Notes: a model not told the origin generated them from the letters alone. A DNA stretch of 64,000 bases from Saprospira grandis (GCF_027594745.1 NZ_CP110854.1:3117501-3181500), one strand, 5' to 3'. Shown: positions 9,919 to 19,518, numbered from the stretch's first letter. Made by a program: numbers and translations.

Positions 9919-9942
9919 AAAAAAAGCTCCCCAAAGGGAGCT
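9919..9942 (-). terminator. Terminator downstream of the MORN-protein region
   Basis: On the - strand AGCTCCC pairs with GGGAGCT, then seven T. It lies 28 bp after the TAA that closes the coding-like extension and about 215 bp after the TAG ending the annotated MORN gene. Confidence 0.75.
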
Positions 9943-9969
9943 CATTTCTTAGATTGGTCTAAGGAAAAC

Positions 9970-10155
9970 TTAGACGTATTGGGCCACAGAGCGATTAAAT
10001 TCCGCCTTGATTTTTGGCAAATCAATGATAAAGCCCAAACGCTTACGCCCACTGCTTAGCTCTTCGGCTAGTTCGGCAGCAGCCTGTAGAATCAAAGCAG
10101 GAGATTGCTTGCAAAGCGCAATGTATTCGGGCAATTTAGCCGCTTGGCCCTCTAA
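9970..10155 (-). pseudogene. In-frame coding-like extension after the TAG stop of the MORN-repeat gene
   Basis: Directly after TAG (10158-10156) the same frame runs 61 codons to TAA at 9972-9970. It reads as ordinary protein (begins LEGQAAKLPEYIALCKQSPA, ends FNRSVAQYV) with the codon usage of the neighbouring genes, and is followed at once by a terminator. The simplest reading is that the MORN gene originally continued here and acquired a nonsense codon. Alternatives are stop readthrough or a sequencing error. No convincing independent start codon was found. Confidence 0.6.
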
Positions 10156-11904
10156 CTAAAAGGCCGACCAAAGGTGGTGCAAGGCCTCCGGGACCGAGCT
10201 AAGGATGTCTGTAGCTTGCTCTGGCGCCTTGTAGGGCTGATTGCTATAGAAGTTGTAGGCAATGCTAGAGGGATCGCCTTCTGCTCGGAACAACTCGATG
10301 ATCCAGCGGCTTTTGTTGTATTGCTGGACCAAAGGTTTTTCGGCTGGCCGATACTTAAAGTCGCTCTCATTTACATAGCGGTTCCCCATACGAACATGGT
10401 TCATAAAGTAGTATTTGGGGGCAAAGTGTTGTTTGAGGGGCCCATCATATAAGCGGCTAAACTGCTCCTGAGAGAGCAATTCATATTCATGATAGAAAGA
10501 AAAGGCCGACAGCCCAAAGAGCCAAGCGGATAAGTTGGGGGCCATGGCCGAGTTAATTTGGCTGCCCCAGAGTCCATTGTTGTTATGCTCGTAGCAGTAG
10601 ATTTTTCCCTGCTCTTGCTCTGTACCATAAAGCTGATAAAGGTAGCTATAGTAGCCATAGCGGTAGCGGCCATTTTGCTGCTGTTGGGGTTGGTCCAAAC
10701 AAATCCCTCCCGTAAACCAATCCATGATATGGTCATAGGGATATTCCTCTTGCATAGAGAGCAGGGCGGCCTCAAAGAGGTTTTGGCCTGCTGCTTTTTG
10801 GTCCAAAAGCGCTTGGTTTTTAGGTAGGGCCAGCAAAAGGCTATCAAAGAGTTCTCTTTGGCCAATGGCGGACCAAAGCGCATAGAGTTGGCCTAAGTCT
10901 TCGGGCAGGGGCATACCCCAAAGCTGCTCGAAATTAGCCTTCATCTTGGCCACTGCTGCCGATTGGTCCTGAGCCAACAGCTGCGGATAAATTCGGCCCA
11001 ACATCTCTTGGTAGCGGCTAGGGAAAAAGCCATTGGGACCAGGCGTCAATAGATCGTCTAGGGCTACAGTTAATAAGGCAAAGCCCTTGCTGCTACAAGC
11101 TGTTCCATCGGCAAGGAAGTACTCCCGATGATCTTCTTGCCCATTTGTTTTATAGTGAATTTCGTAGCGGTCAACTCTTTGGTCGACCTGATTCATGAAG
11201 CGCTCTTGGCTATAACTTTTGTTGCGGTAAAAATGATGCACGCCCTGGGCTTTGCCTTGGGCGTATTCGCCTGCTCTAGAAACCTTGCCGTCGTTATGGT
11301 AGCGCTTGAGTGGACCATGCAAAACGCCATGATCATAATTGGCCTCACAAACGAGGCTGGCATCGGGCCGCCACCATTTCCAAAGGCCATGCTTTTTGCC
11401 CTCTTGGTCATAGGGGCCCATTTCCCATTCATAATCGCTTTGGTTCCAGCAAGCTTCTTTAGGGACCGAAGCGGGCTTGTGGCTAAGGTAGTTGGTGACC
11501 TCTTGGCCATTTTGCAAAAGATAGCGCTTGCCAAGGGCTTGACCATTTACATAGCGCTGTAAGACTTTGACAATTTGGTTGTAGTAGACCTCTCTGGGGA
11601 AAGGCTCTTTGCTATTGCCCGAGCGTTGGCGATAGAAGGCCAACCAGCCGTCTAGTTTGCCTGCTTTATAAGACCCTTCCTGAGAAATACTGCCATCGGG
11701 ATGATAGCGGCGATAATCATTGATGTGCTTGCCCTGCTCATCATACTCCATTTCCATCCAAAGCTGGCCATTTTTTCGCCAGATTTTCCAAGGGCCAACG
11801 GTTTTTCCGTTTGCATTGATTTCGCCAGCTTCCCAGCGGTTTTTACTCTTGACCCATTTTGCCTCCTCGGGCAAATTAGCGGGTCTATTGGGTTGTTTTG
11901 CCAT
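10156..11904 (-). CDS. MORN-repeat (YwqK-like) protein, possibly truncated by TAG
   Basis: 582 residues. The first 270 hold repeated MORN-type units (GPWKIWRKNGQLWMEMEYD, YHPDGSISQEGSYKAGKLDG, HGLWKWWRPDASLVCEANYD, HGPLKRYHNDGKVSRAGEY), as in the YwqK family. The C-terminal 300 residues are alpha-helical, Leu/Tyr/Gln-rich and not recognised. No signal peptide, so probably cytoplasmic. YwqK proteins are often labelled antitoxin components, but nothing here supports a toxin-antitoxin role. The frame continues for 61 codons beyond the TAG, so the natural protein may be about 644 residues. Confidence 0.75.
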   Translation of the reverse strand: MAKQPNRPANLPEEAKWVKSKNRWEAGEINANGKTVGPWKIWRKNGQLWMEMEYDEQGKHINDYRRYHPDGSISQEGSYKAGKLDGWLAFYRQRSGNSKEPFPREVYYNQIVKVLQRYVNGQALGKRYLLQNGQEVTNYLSHKPASVPKEACWNQSDYEWEMGPYDQEGKKHGLWKWWRPDASLVCEANYDHGVLHGPLKRYHNDGKVSRAGEYAQGKAQGVHHFYRNKSYSQERFMNQVDQRVDRYEIHYKTNGQEDHREYFLADGTACSSKGFALLTVALDDLLTPGPNGFFPSRYQEMLGRIYPQLLAQDQSAAVAKMKANFEQLWGMPLPEDLGQLYALWSAIGQRELFDSLLLALPKNQALLDQKAAGQNLFEAALLSMQEEYPYDHIMDWFTGGICLDQPQQQQNGRYRYGYYSYLYQLYGTEQEQGKIYCYEHNNNGLWGSQINSAMAPNLSAWLFGLSAFSFYHEYELLSQEQFSRLYDGPLKQHFAPKYYFMNHVRMGNRYVNESDFKYRPAEKPLVQQYNKSRWIIELFRAEGDPSSIAYNFYSNQPYKAPEQATDILSSVPEALHHLWSAF

Positions 11905-12008
11905 GCTAGTTAATTTTTGTGTTTCAGTTTAGGGTTTTTCCTTGGCTTTTGCAAGTTTTTCTAGGCGCAAAACGGCTTTTCTGCGCCCTACAGGCCCGAA
12001 GGGCCGCA

Positions 12009-12129
12009 GGCTGAGCTGCCGGAGCAGGGCCGCCGCAGGCGGCAGACCCAAGCCCGCAGGGCTGCAGGGCCGAGCAGACCTGCGAGCTGCGGAGTGGAGC
12101 GACCCGAGCCGAAGGCGAGGGGCAGCCCC
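12009..12129 (-). repeat. Dispersed GC-rich structured element, copy 4 (reverse, subfamily B)
   Basis: Reverse copy ending GGGGCAGCCCC then six A. Long-range pair in element orientation GCAG/CTGC; central hairpin AGCCC/GGGCT type. It fills the gap between the divergent MORN and endonuclease genes. Confidence 0.8.
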
Positions 12130-12263
12130 AAAAAACAGATAGCATAGGCCTGCTAGCCGCTGAACTAACACATTAGTCTATAGAATAAAAATATTAGCTT
12201 AAACGCTCAAACAAGCAAACAAAAGGCAAGCAATTCCAACAGACTCACCTAATTTTAATCGTG

Positions 12264-14129
12264 ATGCTTGACTTAAAACCACTATTTATTTTTTTCTTTT
12301 TGGCTCTCCTTGAGCCAATTAGCGCACAAAATATTGTCCATCAAGAAGACTTTTCGGCCGGTTTAGGGAGCTGGTCCGCTATCAGTCTGAGCGATGGCAG
12401 CGATATCTGGACGGCCCAAAACGGAGAGGCTAGCTGTAATGGCTTTGGCGGGGCCGATGATGAAGATTGGCTGATTTCTCCAGCCATTAACCTAGACCTC
12501 CATCAAGAGGAGTTTCTGCTCTTTGATTATAATGACCGCTATAATGGCCCAAAATTAAGCCTCTTTTATTCAATAAATTATAATGGGGGAGGAACCGCCG
12601 CCGACCTGGCCGCCGCCAATTGGCACTCCCTAGCCGATGAATTGCTCGATATTGAGGCCCTGAGCTGCTTTTCTACGCTCTTTCAACGGCACCCCGCTAT
12701 TGCTCTGGATAGTATTAACGGCACAAGCGTGCATTTTGCCTTCCGATATATAGGCTACAATAATCAAAGTAAACGCTATAAACTCGATAATATCCGTATC
12801 CTAGCCGATTATTATGCGCCCATCAATAGCAGCCAAACTTGCTGCAATCTTAAGTCTAGTTTGCATCAACTGATCCGCCAACAGCGAAAAATTGATTATA
12901 CCTCTAGCGATTATGATGTCTGGGACGCCATTTTACATACCGATTTGAGAAGCAATGATGCCGGCACCGCCACTATCATCTGGGATGTATTTACCGATTT
13001 TCCCCATACCAGCGGAGAATATGAATTGGATCCCTGCACGAACAAAGATCAAGGTTCTTGCCCCGGCGGAGAAGGAGGCTGCTACCAAAGAGAACATTCT
13101 TTTCCTAAGTCTTGGTGGGGCGGAGGCACCACAAATTCCGATACGGCTTATACCGATTTACACCATATTTTGCCTTCAGATGGTAGCCTAAATGCCTCTA
13201 AAAGTAATCTGCCGCCTGGTATCGTGAGCCTGCCCAGTCGAACGGGCAGCAATGGCTTTATGGTCGGCGATAATCCCAGCCTGCCTTGTAGCAGTAACTA
13301 TTTTGAGCCCATAGATGAGTATAAAGGCGACTATGCCCGTATGTATTTTTATATGGCCTGCCGCTATGAGTCCGATTGGGCCAGCTGGCAGTCGCTTAGC
13401 CCAGAGGGTAGCTGCGCCATGATCAGCAATAGCTGTACGGCCTATGTCCCCTGGCTGCTCCAGATTCTACTCAATTGGCATGCAAATGATCCCGTAAGTA
13501 GCAAAGAATTGGACCGAAATAATGCCGTCTATAGCATCCAAGGCAACCGAAATCCTTTTATCGATCATCCCGAATGGGTCGGTCAAATCTGGGGCGATGC
13601 CCTAGGCCATGGCTGCACTCAAATGATTCTTTTGGGCCAAGATGAACTCGATTTTGAGGCCGAACTGCTCAATAATCAAATGGCCAATATCGCCTGGCAA
13701 TGGCAAAAACCCAACCCCCAAGCCGAATTGCAGCTTTTCCGTAGCCAAGATGCTATGGACTGGCAGCTCCTAGGGCAGTTTGAGGCCCAAGATCATTATT
13801 TCGATCAAGATATTGCCCCCCAAACCACTTATTATTATCAACTGAAAACTAACCAGCAACAGTCGCCAATCATTAGCCTGCAGACTCAAGAACAGGCCCC
13901 CCTGAAAATTGCCCCCAATCCGGTCCAAAACGAATTGACGATCTATTGGGCGCAACAATTAAGCGGAGAGGCGGCTATCTATAATCTGCAAGGCCAATTG
14001 CTCAAAACAGCCAGCTTTAACGCCAAAATCTGGCAACTTGATCTTAAGGATCTACCCGCAGGGGCCTATCTGCTTAGGTTGCGAAAAGGCGAAAGCATAC
14101 AACAATTTAAGCTGCTTAAAGTAAACTAG
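12264..14129 (+). CDS. Secreted endonuclease I family nuclease with T9SS sorting domain
   Basis: A signal peptide (MLDLKPLFIFFFLALLEPISA) is followed by a choice-of-anchor J domain (about 25-185; DDEDWLISPAINL). Then comes an endonuclease I (EndA/NucM) domain (about 195-455) with the His-metal motif REHSFPKSWW (His near residue 277) and DLHHILPSDG, where NucM-type enzymes coordinate metal and cleave DNA or RNA non-specifically. An Ig/fibronectin-like stretch and a T9SS type A sorting domain (APNPVQNELTIYW...GAYLLRLRKG) end the protein. Likely an extracellular nuclease for nucleic-acid scavenging. ATG at 12264 is preferred over GTG at 12261. Confidence 0.88.
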   Translation: MLDLKPLFIFFFLALLEPISAQNIVHQEDFSAGLGSWSAISLSDGSDIWTAQNGEASCNGFGGADDEDWLISPAINLDLHQEEFLLFDYNDRYNGPKLSLFYSINYNGGGTAADLAAANWHSLADELLDIEALSCFSTLFQRHPAIALDSINGTSVHFAFRYIGYNNQSKRYKLDNIRILADYYAPINSSQTCCNLKSSLHQLIRQQRKIDYTSSDYDVWDAILHTDLRSNDAGTATIIWDVFTDFPHTSGEYELDPCTNKDQGSCPGGEGGCYQREHSFPKSWWGGGTTNSDTAYTDLHHILPSDGSLNASKSNLPPGIVSLPSRTGSNGFMVGDNPSLPCSSNYFEPIDEYKGDYARMYFYMACRYESDWASWQSLSPEGSCAMISNSCTAYVPWLLQILLNWHANDPVSSKELDRNNAVYSIQGNRNPFIDHPEWVGQIWGDALGHGCTQMILLGQDELDFEAELLNNQMANIAWQWQKPNPQAELQLFRSQDAMDWQLLGQFEAQDHYFDQDIAPQTTYYYQLKTNQQQSPIISLQTQEQAPLKIAPNPVQNELTIYWAQQLSGEAAIYNLQGQLLKTASFNAKIWQLDLKDLPAGAYLLRLRKGESIQQFKLLKVN

Positions 14130-14146
14130 TTACCAACTGATGATTT

Positions 14147-14277
14147 GGGGCCCGCGGCCGCCCCAAATAGGGCGGGCGGCCGCCGCTATGCTGCGGGGCT
14201 CACAGGTCTGTTCGGCCCTGCAGCCGCCTGCGGCGGCTTGGGTCTGGCCTTCGGCCACCCCTCCGCAGCGCTGGGCC
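14147..14277 (+). repeat. Dispersed GC-rich structured element, copy 5 (forward, subfamily A)
   Basis: GGGGCCCGCGGCCGCCCC left arm after TTT, central hairpin AGCCGCC/GGCGGCT, right end CAGCGCTGGGCC. Long-range pair GGGG/CCCC. It sits between the convergent endonuclease and dps genes. Confidence 0.88.
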
Positions 14278-14298
14278 AAATGCGCCGATGAGCCAATG

Positions 14299-14335
14299 AA
14301 AAAAGGGCCCCCAACCTAATGGTTGGGGGCCCTTT
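14299..14335 (-). terminator. Terminator of dps
   Basis: A 15-bp perfect stem (AAAGGGCCCCCAACC and complement) with a 4-base loop. On the - strand it is followed by six T. Confidence 0.85.
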
Positions 14336-14359
14336 GCGGCTAGCCGCTTTGGGCCAGCT

Positions 14360-14863
14360 CTAGTTGTGCTGGGGCGAGGCCACAGGCACTTTCTTCAGCC
14401 AAGCCGAAAACATCCAGTGGCGCTTCTCTAAGGCTTGCATCATGTTCATGATTAAGTGAATGCTGGCCGTATCGCCAGTCTCTTCGGCAGCTTGCACCAC
14501 CCCAAGCATTTCCCCCAAAAGGGTTTCCATATCATCCACAATCTGTCGAACCATATCCTCTGGGGCCAAACCACTTTTGGCCTCCTTGATTTTGGCCATT
14601 TCTAAATATTCAGCCAAGCGATAAACGGGCTTCTTTCCGAAAATCCGAATGCGCTCCGCAATGCGGTCAATGTTCTCATGAGCAGCCTGATAGTCTTCCT
14701 CGAATTTTTCATGCAACTCAAAGAAGTCGCGGCCCTCTACATTCCAATGAAACCCCCGCAATTTATGATAGTAAAGCTGGTAGTTGGCCAGCAAATGGTT
14801 GAGGGCATGAACAATAGATTGACTCTCTTTTTTCTCGAATCCTAACTTTTGGTAGGTCTGCAT
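14360..14863 (-). CDS. dps: Dps family DNA-protection / iron-storage protein
   Basis: 167 residues, the usual Dps length. Dps assembles 12-subunit shells that oxidise Fe(II) with H2O2 and protect DNA in starvation. The ferroxidase signature is intact: His39 in FHWNVEGRDFFELHEKFEE, then His51 and Glu55. The remainder forms the four-helix bundle (NIDRIAERIRIFGKKPV; two C-terminal helices). Monocistronic with its own terminator. No OxyR or PerR operator could be identified by eye. Confidence 0.93.
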   Translation of the reverse strand: MQTYQKLGFEKKESQSIVHALNHLLANYQLYYHKLRGFHWNVEGRDFFELHEKFEEDYQAAHENIDRIAERIRIFGKKPVYRLAEYLEMAKIKEAKSGLAPEDMVRQIVDDMETLLGEMLGVVQAAEETGDTASIHLIMNMMQALEKRHWMFSAWLKKVPVASPQHN

Positions 14864-15157
14864 ATATAGTTTTATAAGATGAATAATGTAAAAGAAAAGA
14901 ACTTGGGCCGTTCGGGAATATAAAGCCGCTGTTTAGCAAGCTTAATCCCAATCTTCCCAAAATATCAGGCTAAAAACAAGCCCTCTTTTGCTTTTCTCTA
15001 CTTACTTAACAGCTTTATCAGTGTATTGTTTATATTTTATTCACTTTTTTGCGTCTATTTCTTTTGGCTAAAAGAAATTGGATGCTGCCCGATTTGCGGG
15101 AAAAGCTGTATTTTGGAGCACCGAAAGCCAGTCTATCACTCATCAGAAGCCTATTTT

Positions 15158-16153
15158 ATGAAAGCGCTAATACCTGTAGCAGGAGCGGGCACCCGATTGC
15201 GCCCGCATACCTACACCCAACCCAAACCCCTTATTCCCGTGGCCGGTAAACCCATTATTGCCGCTATTATTGAGCAGCTGCAAGAGTACGGAATAGAGGA
15301 GTTTGTTTTTGTCATTGGCTATCTAGGCGATAAGATCCGCAAGTATATTGAAGATAGTTATCCCGACCTCAAAAAGGTGTTTATCTACCAAGAAGAACGC
15401 CTCGGCCTTGGGCATGCCATCTGGCTGGCCCAAAAGGAATTTATGCAGGAACCCGAGTTTTTGATTATGCTGGGCGATACGATCCTAGATGGCGACCTGC
15501 AAGGAATCCTCTCTAGCAAAACTACCTGCCTAGGGGTCAAAAAAGTAGAGGACCCCCGAGAGTTTGGCGTGGTGGTGCTCGATGAGGACCGCTATATCCG
15601 AAGAGTAGTAGAAAAACCCCGCATCCCCAAATCTAATATGGCCATTGTGGGCATCTATAAGATCTGTGAAGTGCCCGAACTAATTGCCGCCCTTAGCTAT
15701 ATTATAGAGCATGAGGTCAAAACTATGGGGGAGTTCCAACTGACCGATGCCCTCATGCAGATGGTCCGATTGGGCTGCAAAATCTCCGTCTGCCCCATTA
15801 GCAATTGGTTTGATTGTGGCAAAAAAGAAATTCTACTAGCCACCAATGCCATGCTGCTGCAACGCCGCGACCGAGAGGAAGGTACCCACTATAGTTTTAC
15901 AAATACTATTATTATTCCCCCCGTACGCATCGGCAAAGATTGCAAAATAGAAAACTCTATCCTTGGCCCCAATGTATCGGTGGGAGATGGCGCCCAACTC
16001 AAACAAGCCATTATCTATGATTCTATTATTGGAAATTATGCCAGTATAGAAGAGGCTGTCTTGCAACGCTCTATCATTGGTAGCGATGCCTCGGTAAAGG
16101 GCCTTAGCCAAAGCCTAAATATTGGAGATAACACTGAAATTGACTTTTCCTAA
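15158..16153 (+). CDS. Sugar nucleotidyltransferase (NDP-sugar pyrophosphorylase family)
   Basis: 331 residues. The N-terminal nucleotidyltransferase domain (1-235) has the phosphate-binding motif GAGTRLRPHT and the PKPLIPVAGKP lysine motif, with LGDTI and the acceptor region FDCGKKE. The C-terminal about 80 residues carry left-handed beta-helix hexapeptides (IENSILGPNVSVGDGA). It resembles glucose-1-phosphate thymidylyltransferase or mannose-1-phosphate guanylyltransferase homologues feeding cell-surface polysaccharides; the exact sugar cannot be fixed. An in-frame upstream extension to 15026 lacks similarity, so ATG 15158 is the start. Its TAA overlaps the next ATG (TAATG), implying translational coupling. 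Confidence 0.87.
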   Translation: MKALIPVAGAGTRLRPHTYTQPKPLIPVAGKPIIAAIIEQLQEYGIEEFVFVIGYLGDKIRKYIEDSYPDLKKVFIYQEERLGLGHAIWLAQKEFMQEPEFLIMLGDTILDGDLQGILSSKTTCLGVKKVEDPREFGVVVLDEDRYIRRVVEKPRIPKSNMAIVGIYKICEVPELIAALSYIIEHEVKTMGEFQLTDALMQMVRLGCKISVCPISNWFDCGKKEILLATNAMLLQRRDREEGTHYSFTNTIIIPPVRIGKDCKIENSILGPNVSVGDGAQLKQAIIYDSIIGNYASIEEAVLQRSIIGSDASVKGLSQSLNIGDNTEIDFS

Positions 16154-16809
16154 TGCGCTTTTTCCCTCTCTTGCTCTTACTGCCGCTTTTATTCTCTTGT
16201 AAACATCAAGCCGATGACTATGCCGTCAAAGGTCTAGATATTTCACACTATCAAAAACGAATCGATTGGGAAAAGTTTGATGAAAAAAAGATCGACTTTG
16301 TTTTTATTAAGGCCACAGAAGCCGATAATTACCAAGATTCTCTCTTTGAGCATAATTGGACGGCCCTCAAGAAGAAGGGCCTGCCCGTAGGGGCCTACCA
16401 TTTTTTTAGACCTCAACGCTCGCCAATCGCACAGGCCAACTTTTTTCTACAAACGGTGCCCCTAGGCCCCGGCGACCTGCCCCCCGTCCTCGATGTAGAG
16501 GAACTGGATGGGGTAGGGGCGCAAAAGCTCCGCCTAGGCGTATCGCTTTGGCTCAACAAGGTAGAAGAGGCCTGCCAATGCAAGCCCATTATCTATAGCT
16601 CCATGAAGTTTTATGAGGATTATCTGCATCCAGAGTTTCAAGCTTACCCCCTCTGGATCGCTCGCTATAACCGAAAGATGCCCACAACCAAAAATTGGCT
16701 GTTTTGGCAGTATACAAATAAAGGCCGACATCCGGGCATTCCCGCCCAGGTCGACCTTAATGTGTTTGCCGCTAGCCGCCAAGAGCTAAAGACGCTCTTG
16801 CTCGATTAG
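16153..16809 (+). CDS. GH25 family lysozyme, lipoprotein
   Basis: Glycoside hydrolase 25 (Chalaropsis-type muramidase) cleaving the beta-1,4 link of peptidoglycan. A lipoprotein signal ends at LLFSC (Cys16). The GH25 core carries Asp29 (LDISHYQ), GAYHFFRP, and the catalytic pair Asp114/Glu116 in VLDVEEL, then PLWIARY. The length, 218, is normal for a single-domain GH25. It overlaps the upstream nucleotidyltransferase gene by one base and the convergent AAA gene by 4 bp. Likely periplasmic or outer-membrane anchored, for wall remodelling or attack on other cells (inference). Confidence 0.9.
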   Translation: MRFFPLLLLLPLLFSCKHQADDYAVKGLDISHYQKRIDWEKFDEKKIDFVFIKATEADNYQDSLFEHNWTALKKKGLPVGAYHFFRPQRSPIAQANFFLQTVPLGPGDLPPVLDVEELDGVGAQKLRLGVSLWLNKVEEACQCKPIIYSSMKFYEDYLHPEFQAYPLWIARYNRKMPTTKNWLFWQYTNKGRHPGIPAQVDLNVFAASRQELKTLLLD

Positions 16810-19454
16810 GCATTGCCCTTGGAGCGAAATCCAATGCTCTTTTTATTAAAGAGCTGCTCTTCTCCTTCAGCCGCTAAGCCCGCTACATCGGCATAACTTA
16901 CCTGCTGTAAGGATAGCTGTTGCCGCTCTTCTTCTGTGAGTGCAGCCAAACGCAAACTCTGTCTGCGACTGACCTCATTGATGAGCTGACGCACCGAACG
17001 AGCATTGCCAAAGTATTTGTCTCGCACTTCATAGAGCTGCTCCAAATGCTGACGAAGATAGTCCGCCGCAGCTTCTTCCAACTCTAAACCTTCTTCTTCT
17101 AGCATCATCAAGGCAATAGAATAGAGCTCCTCGCTTTTGTAATCCTCAAATTTCAAGACTTTGTCAAAACGAGAACGCAATCCCGGATTGACCTTGAGGA
17201 AGTTTTCCATGTTTTCCGGATAACCCGCAGCAAAAACAAAGAACTGCCCCCTAGAGTCTTCCATTCGCTTGAGTAGGGTCTGTATGGCTTCGGCCCCAAA
17301 ATCACTGGCATTGGCCAAACTGCCATTGCCGCCAGAGATTAAGGCATAAGCTTCGTCTATAAAAAGAACGCCTCCCATGGCCTCATCTATTCGCTCAGAG
17401 GTTTTTATAGCGGTTTGCCCCACATAACCCGCTACCAAGCCCTGACGGTCGGTCTCTACCATATGCCCCCGCTCCAAAATACCCAATGCCTTGTAGATTT
17501 TGGTCAAAATGCGGGCTACTGTGGTCTTTCCCGTTCCCGGATTCCCCACAAAAACAGTATGCAAGAAGAACTTATTAAGGACATTCCGATGGCTCAGACG
17601 ATAGAAACGAACCAACTGCACCAGTTCGGCAATCTCCGTCTTGATGTTCTGCATACCTATTAGTTCGTTGAGCTCTTTCATGGCCTCAGTCAATAAACGC
17701 TCATCTATAGGGAGGTTGGGCAAGCGCTTGGGGCTTTCCAACTCTATCCGCTGCACATCTTCTAAACTAATGGTCTCTAATTCTTCTTTACTCAACTTAT
17801 GAGGCGCTTCGCTGCCCATAATCCGCAAGCCCAAATTGATTTTGGCCTCCTCTATGAGGTCGTAAACAAAACGAGCATTGCCAAAACTACGGTCTCTAGA
17901 CCGAAAAGCATCTACAATCATCTGATCCAAGGCTTTCCGCCCCGCTTCCGATAAAATAACGCCCTTCTGCTGACAAGCATAGTTGGATATTGCCGATAGC
18001 TCATCGGGCAAGTAGTCGCTAAAGTCAAAGAATAACTTAAAACGAGAACGCAAGCCCGGATTAGAGCCTAAGAAGTATTTCATTTCCTTAGGATATCCCG
18101 CCACAATGACGGCCATATCACCCGGCCCATTAGACATTTCTTTGACCAAGATCTCAATGACTTCTCGACCAAAGTCCTTGCTGTCGTCATTGGTCCTCGC
18201 TAAGGCATAGGCCTCATCAATGAAAAGGACACCCCCACGAGCTTTCTCAATCGCATCCCGAACCTTAGGCGCAGTCTGCCCAATGTATTCGCCCACAAGG
18301 TCCACCCGATCTACTTCATGTACATGCCCCTTAGATAAGAGCCCCATACTAGAGTAGAGCCGCCCCATCATTTTGGCCACGGTGGTTTTCCCCGTCCCCG
18401 GGTTGCCCTGAAAGACGGCATGCAGACTGATTTCTTCGGTTTCCGCAAAGCCCTTGTCTCTACGCAGTTGCAGAAATTGTAGGTAGTTGGCATGGTCGCG
18501 CAACTTCTGCTTGATGGCCGCCAAGCCAATCAAACGATCCAAACCTTGCATCACTTCCTCAAAATCTTCGCCCTGTCCATCTAATCCAGGCAAGGCCATT
18601 GGCTGAAATTGATTGGGCAAAATACATCCCACAATCCCTTCTTCCGCCTCTTCATCTACAGTGAAAGGCAAAATGGCCAGCAGCTGGTCCATAAAGATGA
18701 TTTCGGCCGTATACTGCCCCTTGCTCCAAGAGCCCTTCACATTAGAGCCCCACTGCAACTCAATTTCCAAAACTTCTTCCTCCGCCTCAATGCTCTGCAA
18801 ATGCGTGGCCTCTCCCTTGAGCTGCCGAGCCGAGTTATAGACCCGTACCACCAACTCACAATGCCAGGATTTTGCCCGAAACATGTTCTCTAAGCCCAAA
18901 TCTATGTGCACATAACGCGTCTCATTGGCCGGAAAAGTCTTCAAATATACTTTTTCTTCTTCCGCTAAGGTGGCATTATAAGGCGCCTCAAACATTTTGG
19001 CCGACTTTAACTGCAAGTAGTGCTTTATATCTAAGGTCTTCTTTCCCGTATCCTCTATATAAAAGTACCGAGTCGCTACTTTCTCCCCATCTATATAGGC
19101 TTCCCAGTAGTAACTACCCGCCTTCCAAAAATTACCTACTTTTTTGTTTCCCCAGCCTTCTCGAATATAAACACAGTTGTCATAACGACTTACCTTACGC
19201 TCAAAACTAAGGTCGCAAAGCTCTTTGCGCCCCTTCTTTAGGGAATAACACTTGAGGTTGACCTTCACTACCCAATCCTCCTCATCAAATAACTTATTAT
19301 AAAAGGTCAGCTCCGCATATATATGAGCCGTTTCATAGCGGTCAAATACTTGCCGATATTTCTTTTTATTGCCCGCTAACCATTCTACCGTACAGTAGGT
19401 CTTGAGATCCAAGTATTTGTACGGCTTAAAGTTCGGGTCGATTAATTTTGACAT
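16806..19454 (-). CDS. Tandem CbxX/CbbX-type AAA+ ATPase with N-terminal beta domains
   Basis: 882 residues, no signal peptide. Residues 1-290 hold two similar beta-rich modules, each ending in a W..G.Y..E motif followed by a short acidic linker (GSYYWEAYIDGEK; GQYTAEIIFMDQL). Two complete AAA modules of the CbxX/CfqX (CbbX, SpoVK-like) type follow: Walker A GNPGTGKTTVAK near residue 349 with Walker B VLFIDEAYAL, and GNPGTGKTTVAR near 635 with a second VLFIDEAYAL. Both have sensor-1 and arginine-finger regions (NPGLRSRF). CbbX-type rings remodel partner proteins; the partner here is unknown. Conserved catalytic residues in both copies suggest both hydrolyse ATP. Confidence 0.85.
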   Translation of the reverse strand: MSKLIDPNFKPYKYLDLKTYCTVEWLAGNKKKYRQVFDRYETAHIYAELTFYNKLFDEEDWVVKVNLKCYSLKKGRKELCDLSFERKVSRYDNCVYIREGWGNKKVGNFWKAGSYYWEAYIDGEKVATRYFYIEDTGKKTLDIKHYLQLKSAKMFEAPYNATLAEEEKVYLKTFPANETRYVHIDLGLENMFRAKSWHCELVVRVYNSARQLKGEATHLQSIEAEEEVLEIELQWGSNVKGSWSKGQYTAEIIFMDQLLAILPFTVDEEAEEGIVGCILPNQFQPMALPGLDGQGEDFEEVMQGLDRLIGLAAIKQKLRDHANYLQFLQLRRDKGFAETEEISLHAVFQGNPGTGKTTVAKMMGRLYSSMGLLSKGHVHEVDRVDLVGEYIGQTAPKVRDAIEKARGGVLFIDEAYALARTNDDSKDFGREVIEILVKEMSNGPGDMAVIVAGYPKEMKYFLGSNPGLRSRFKLFFDFSDYLPDELSAISNYACQQKGVILSEAGRKALDQMIVDAFRSRDRSFGNARFVYDLIEEAKINLGLRIMGSEAPHKLSKEELETISLEDVQRIELESPKRLPNLPIDERLLTEAMKELNELIGMQNIKTEIAELVQLVRFYRLSHRNVLNKFFLHTVFVGNPGTGKTTVARILTKIYKALGILERGHMVETDRQGLVAGYVGQTAIKTSERIDEAMGGVLFIDEAYALISGGNGSLANASDFGAEAIQTLLKRMEDSRGQFFVFAAGYPENMENFLKVNPGLRSRFDKVLKFEDYKSEELYSIALMMLEEEGLELEEAAADYLRQHLEQLYEVRDKYFGNARSVRQLINEVSRRQSLRLAALTEEERQQLSLQQVSYADVAGLAAEGEEQLFNKKSIGFRSKGNA

Positions 19455-19518
19455 AGATCGCTTTTTATTAACTATCTAATATAGTTGTTTAACTTCCTTT
19501 CTGCAAGTTTTATTTTTT

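Noticed and set aside
10156..11904. YwqK toxin-antitoxin system
   Set aside because: MORN/YwqK proteins are often so named, but no toxin-like gene is adjacent and the large C-terminal domain is atypical.
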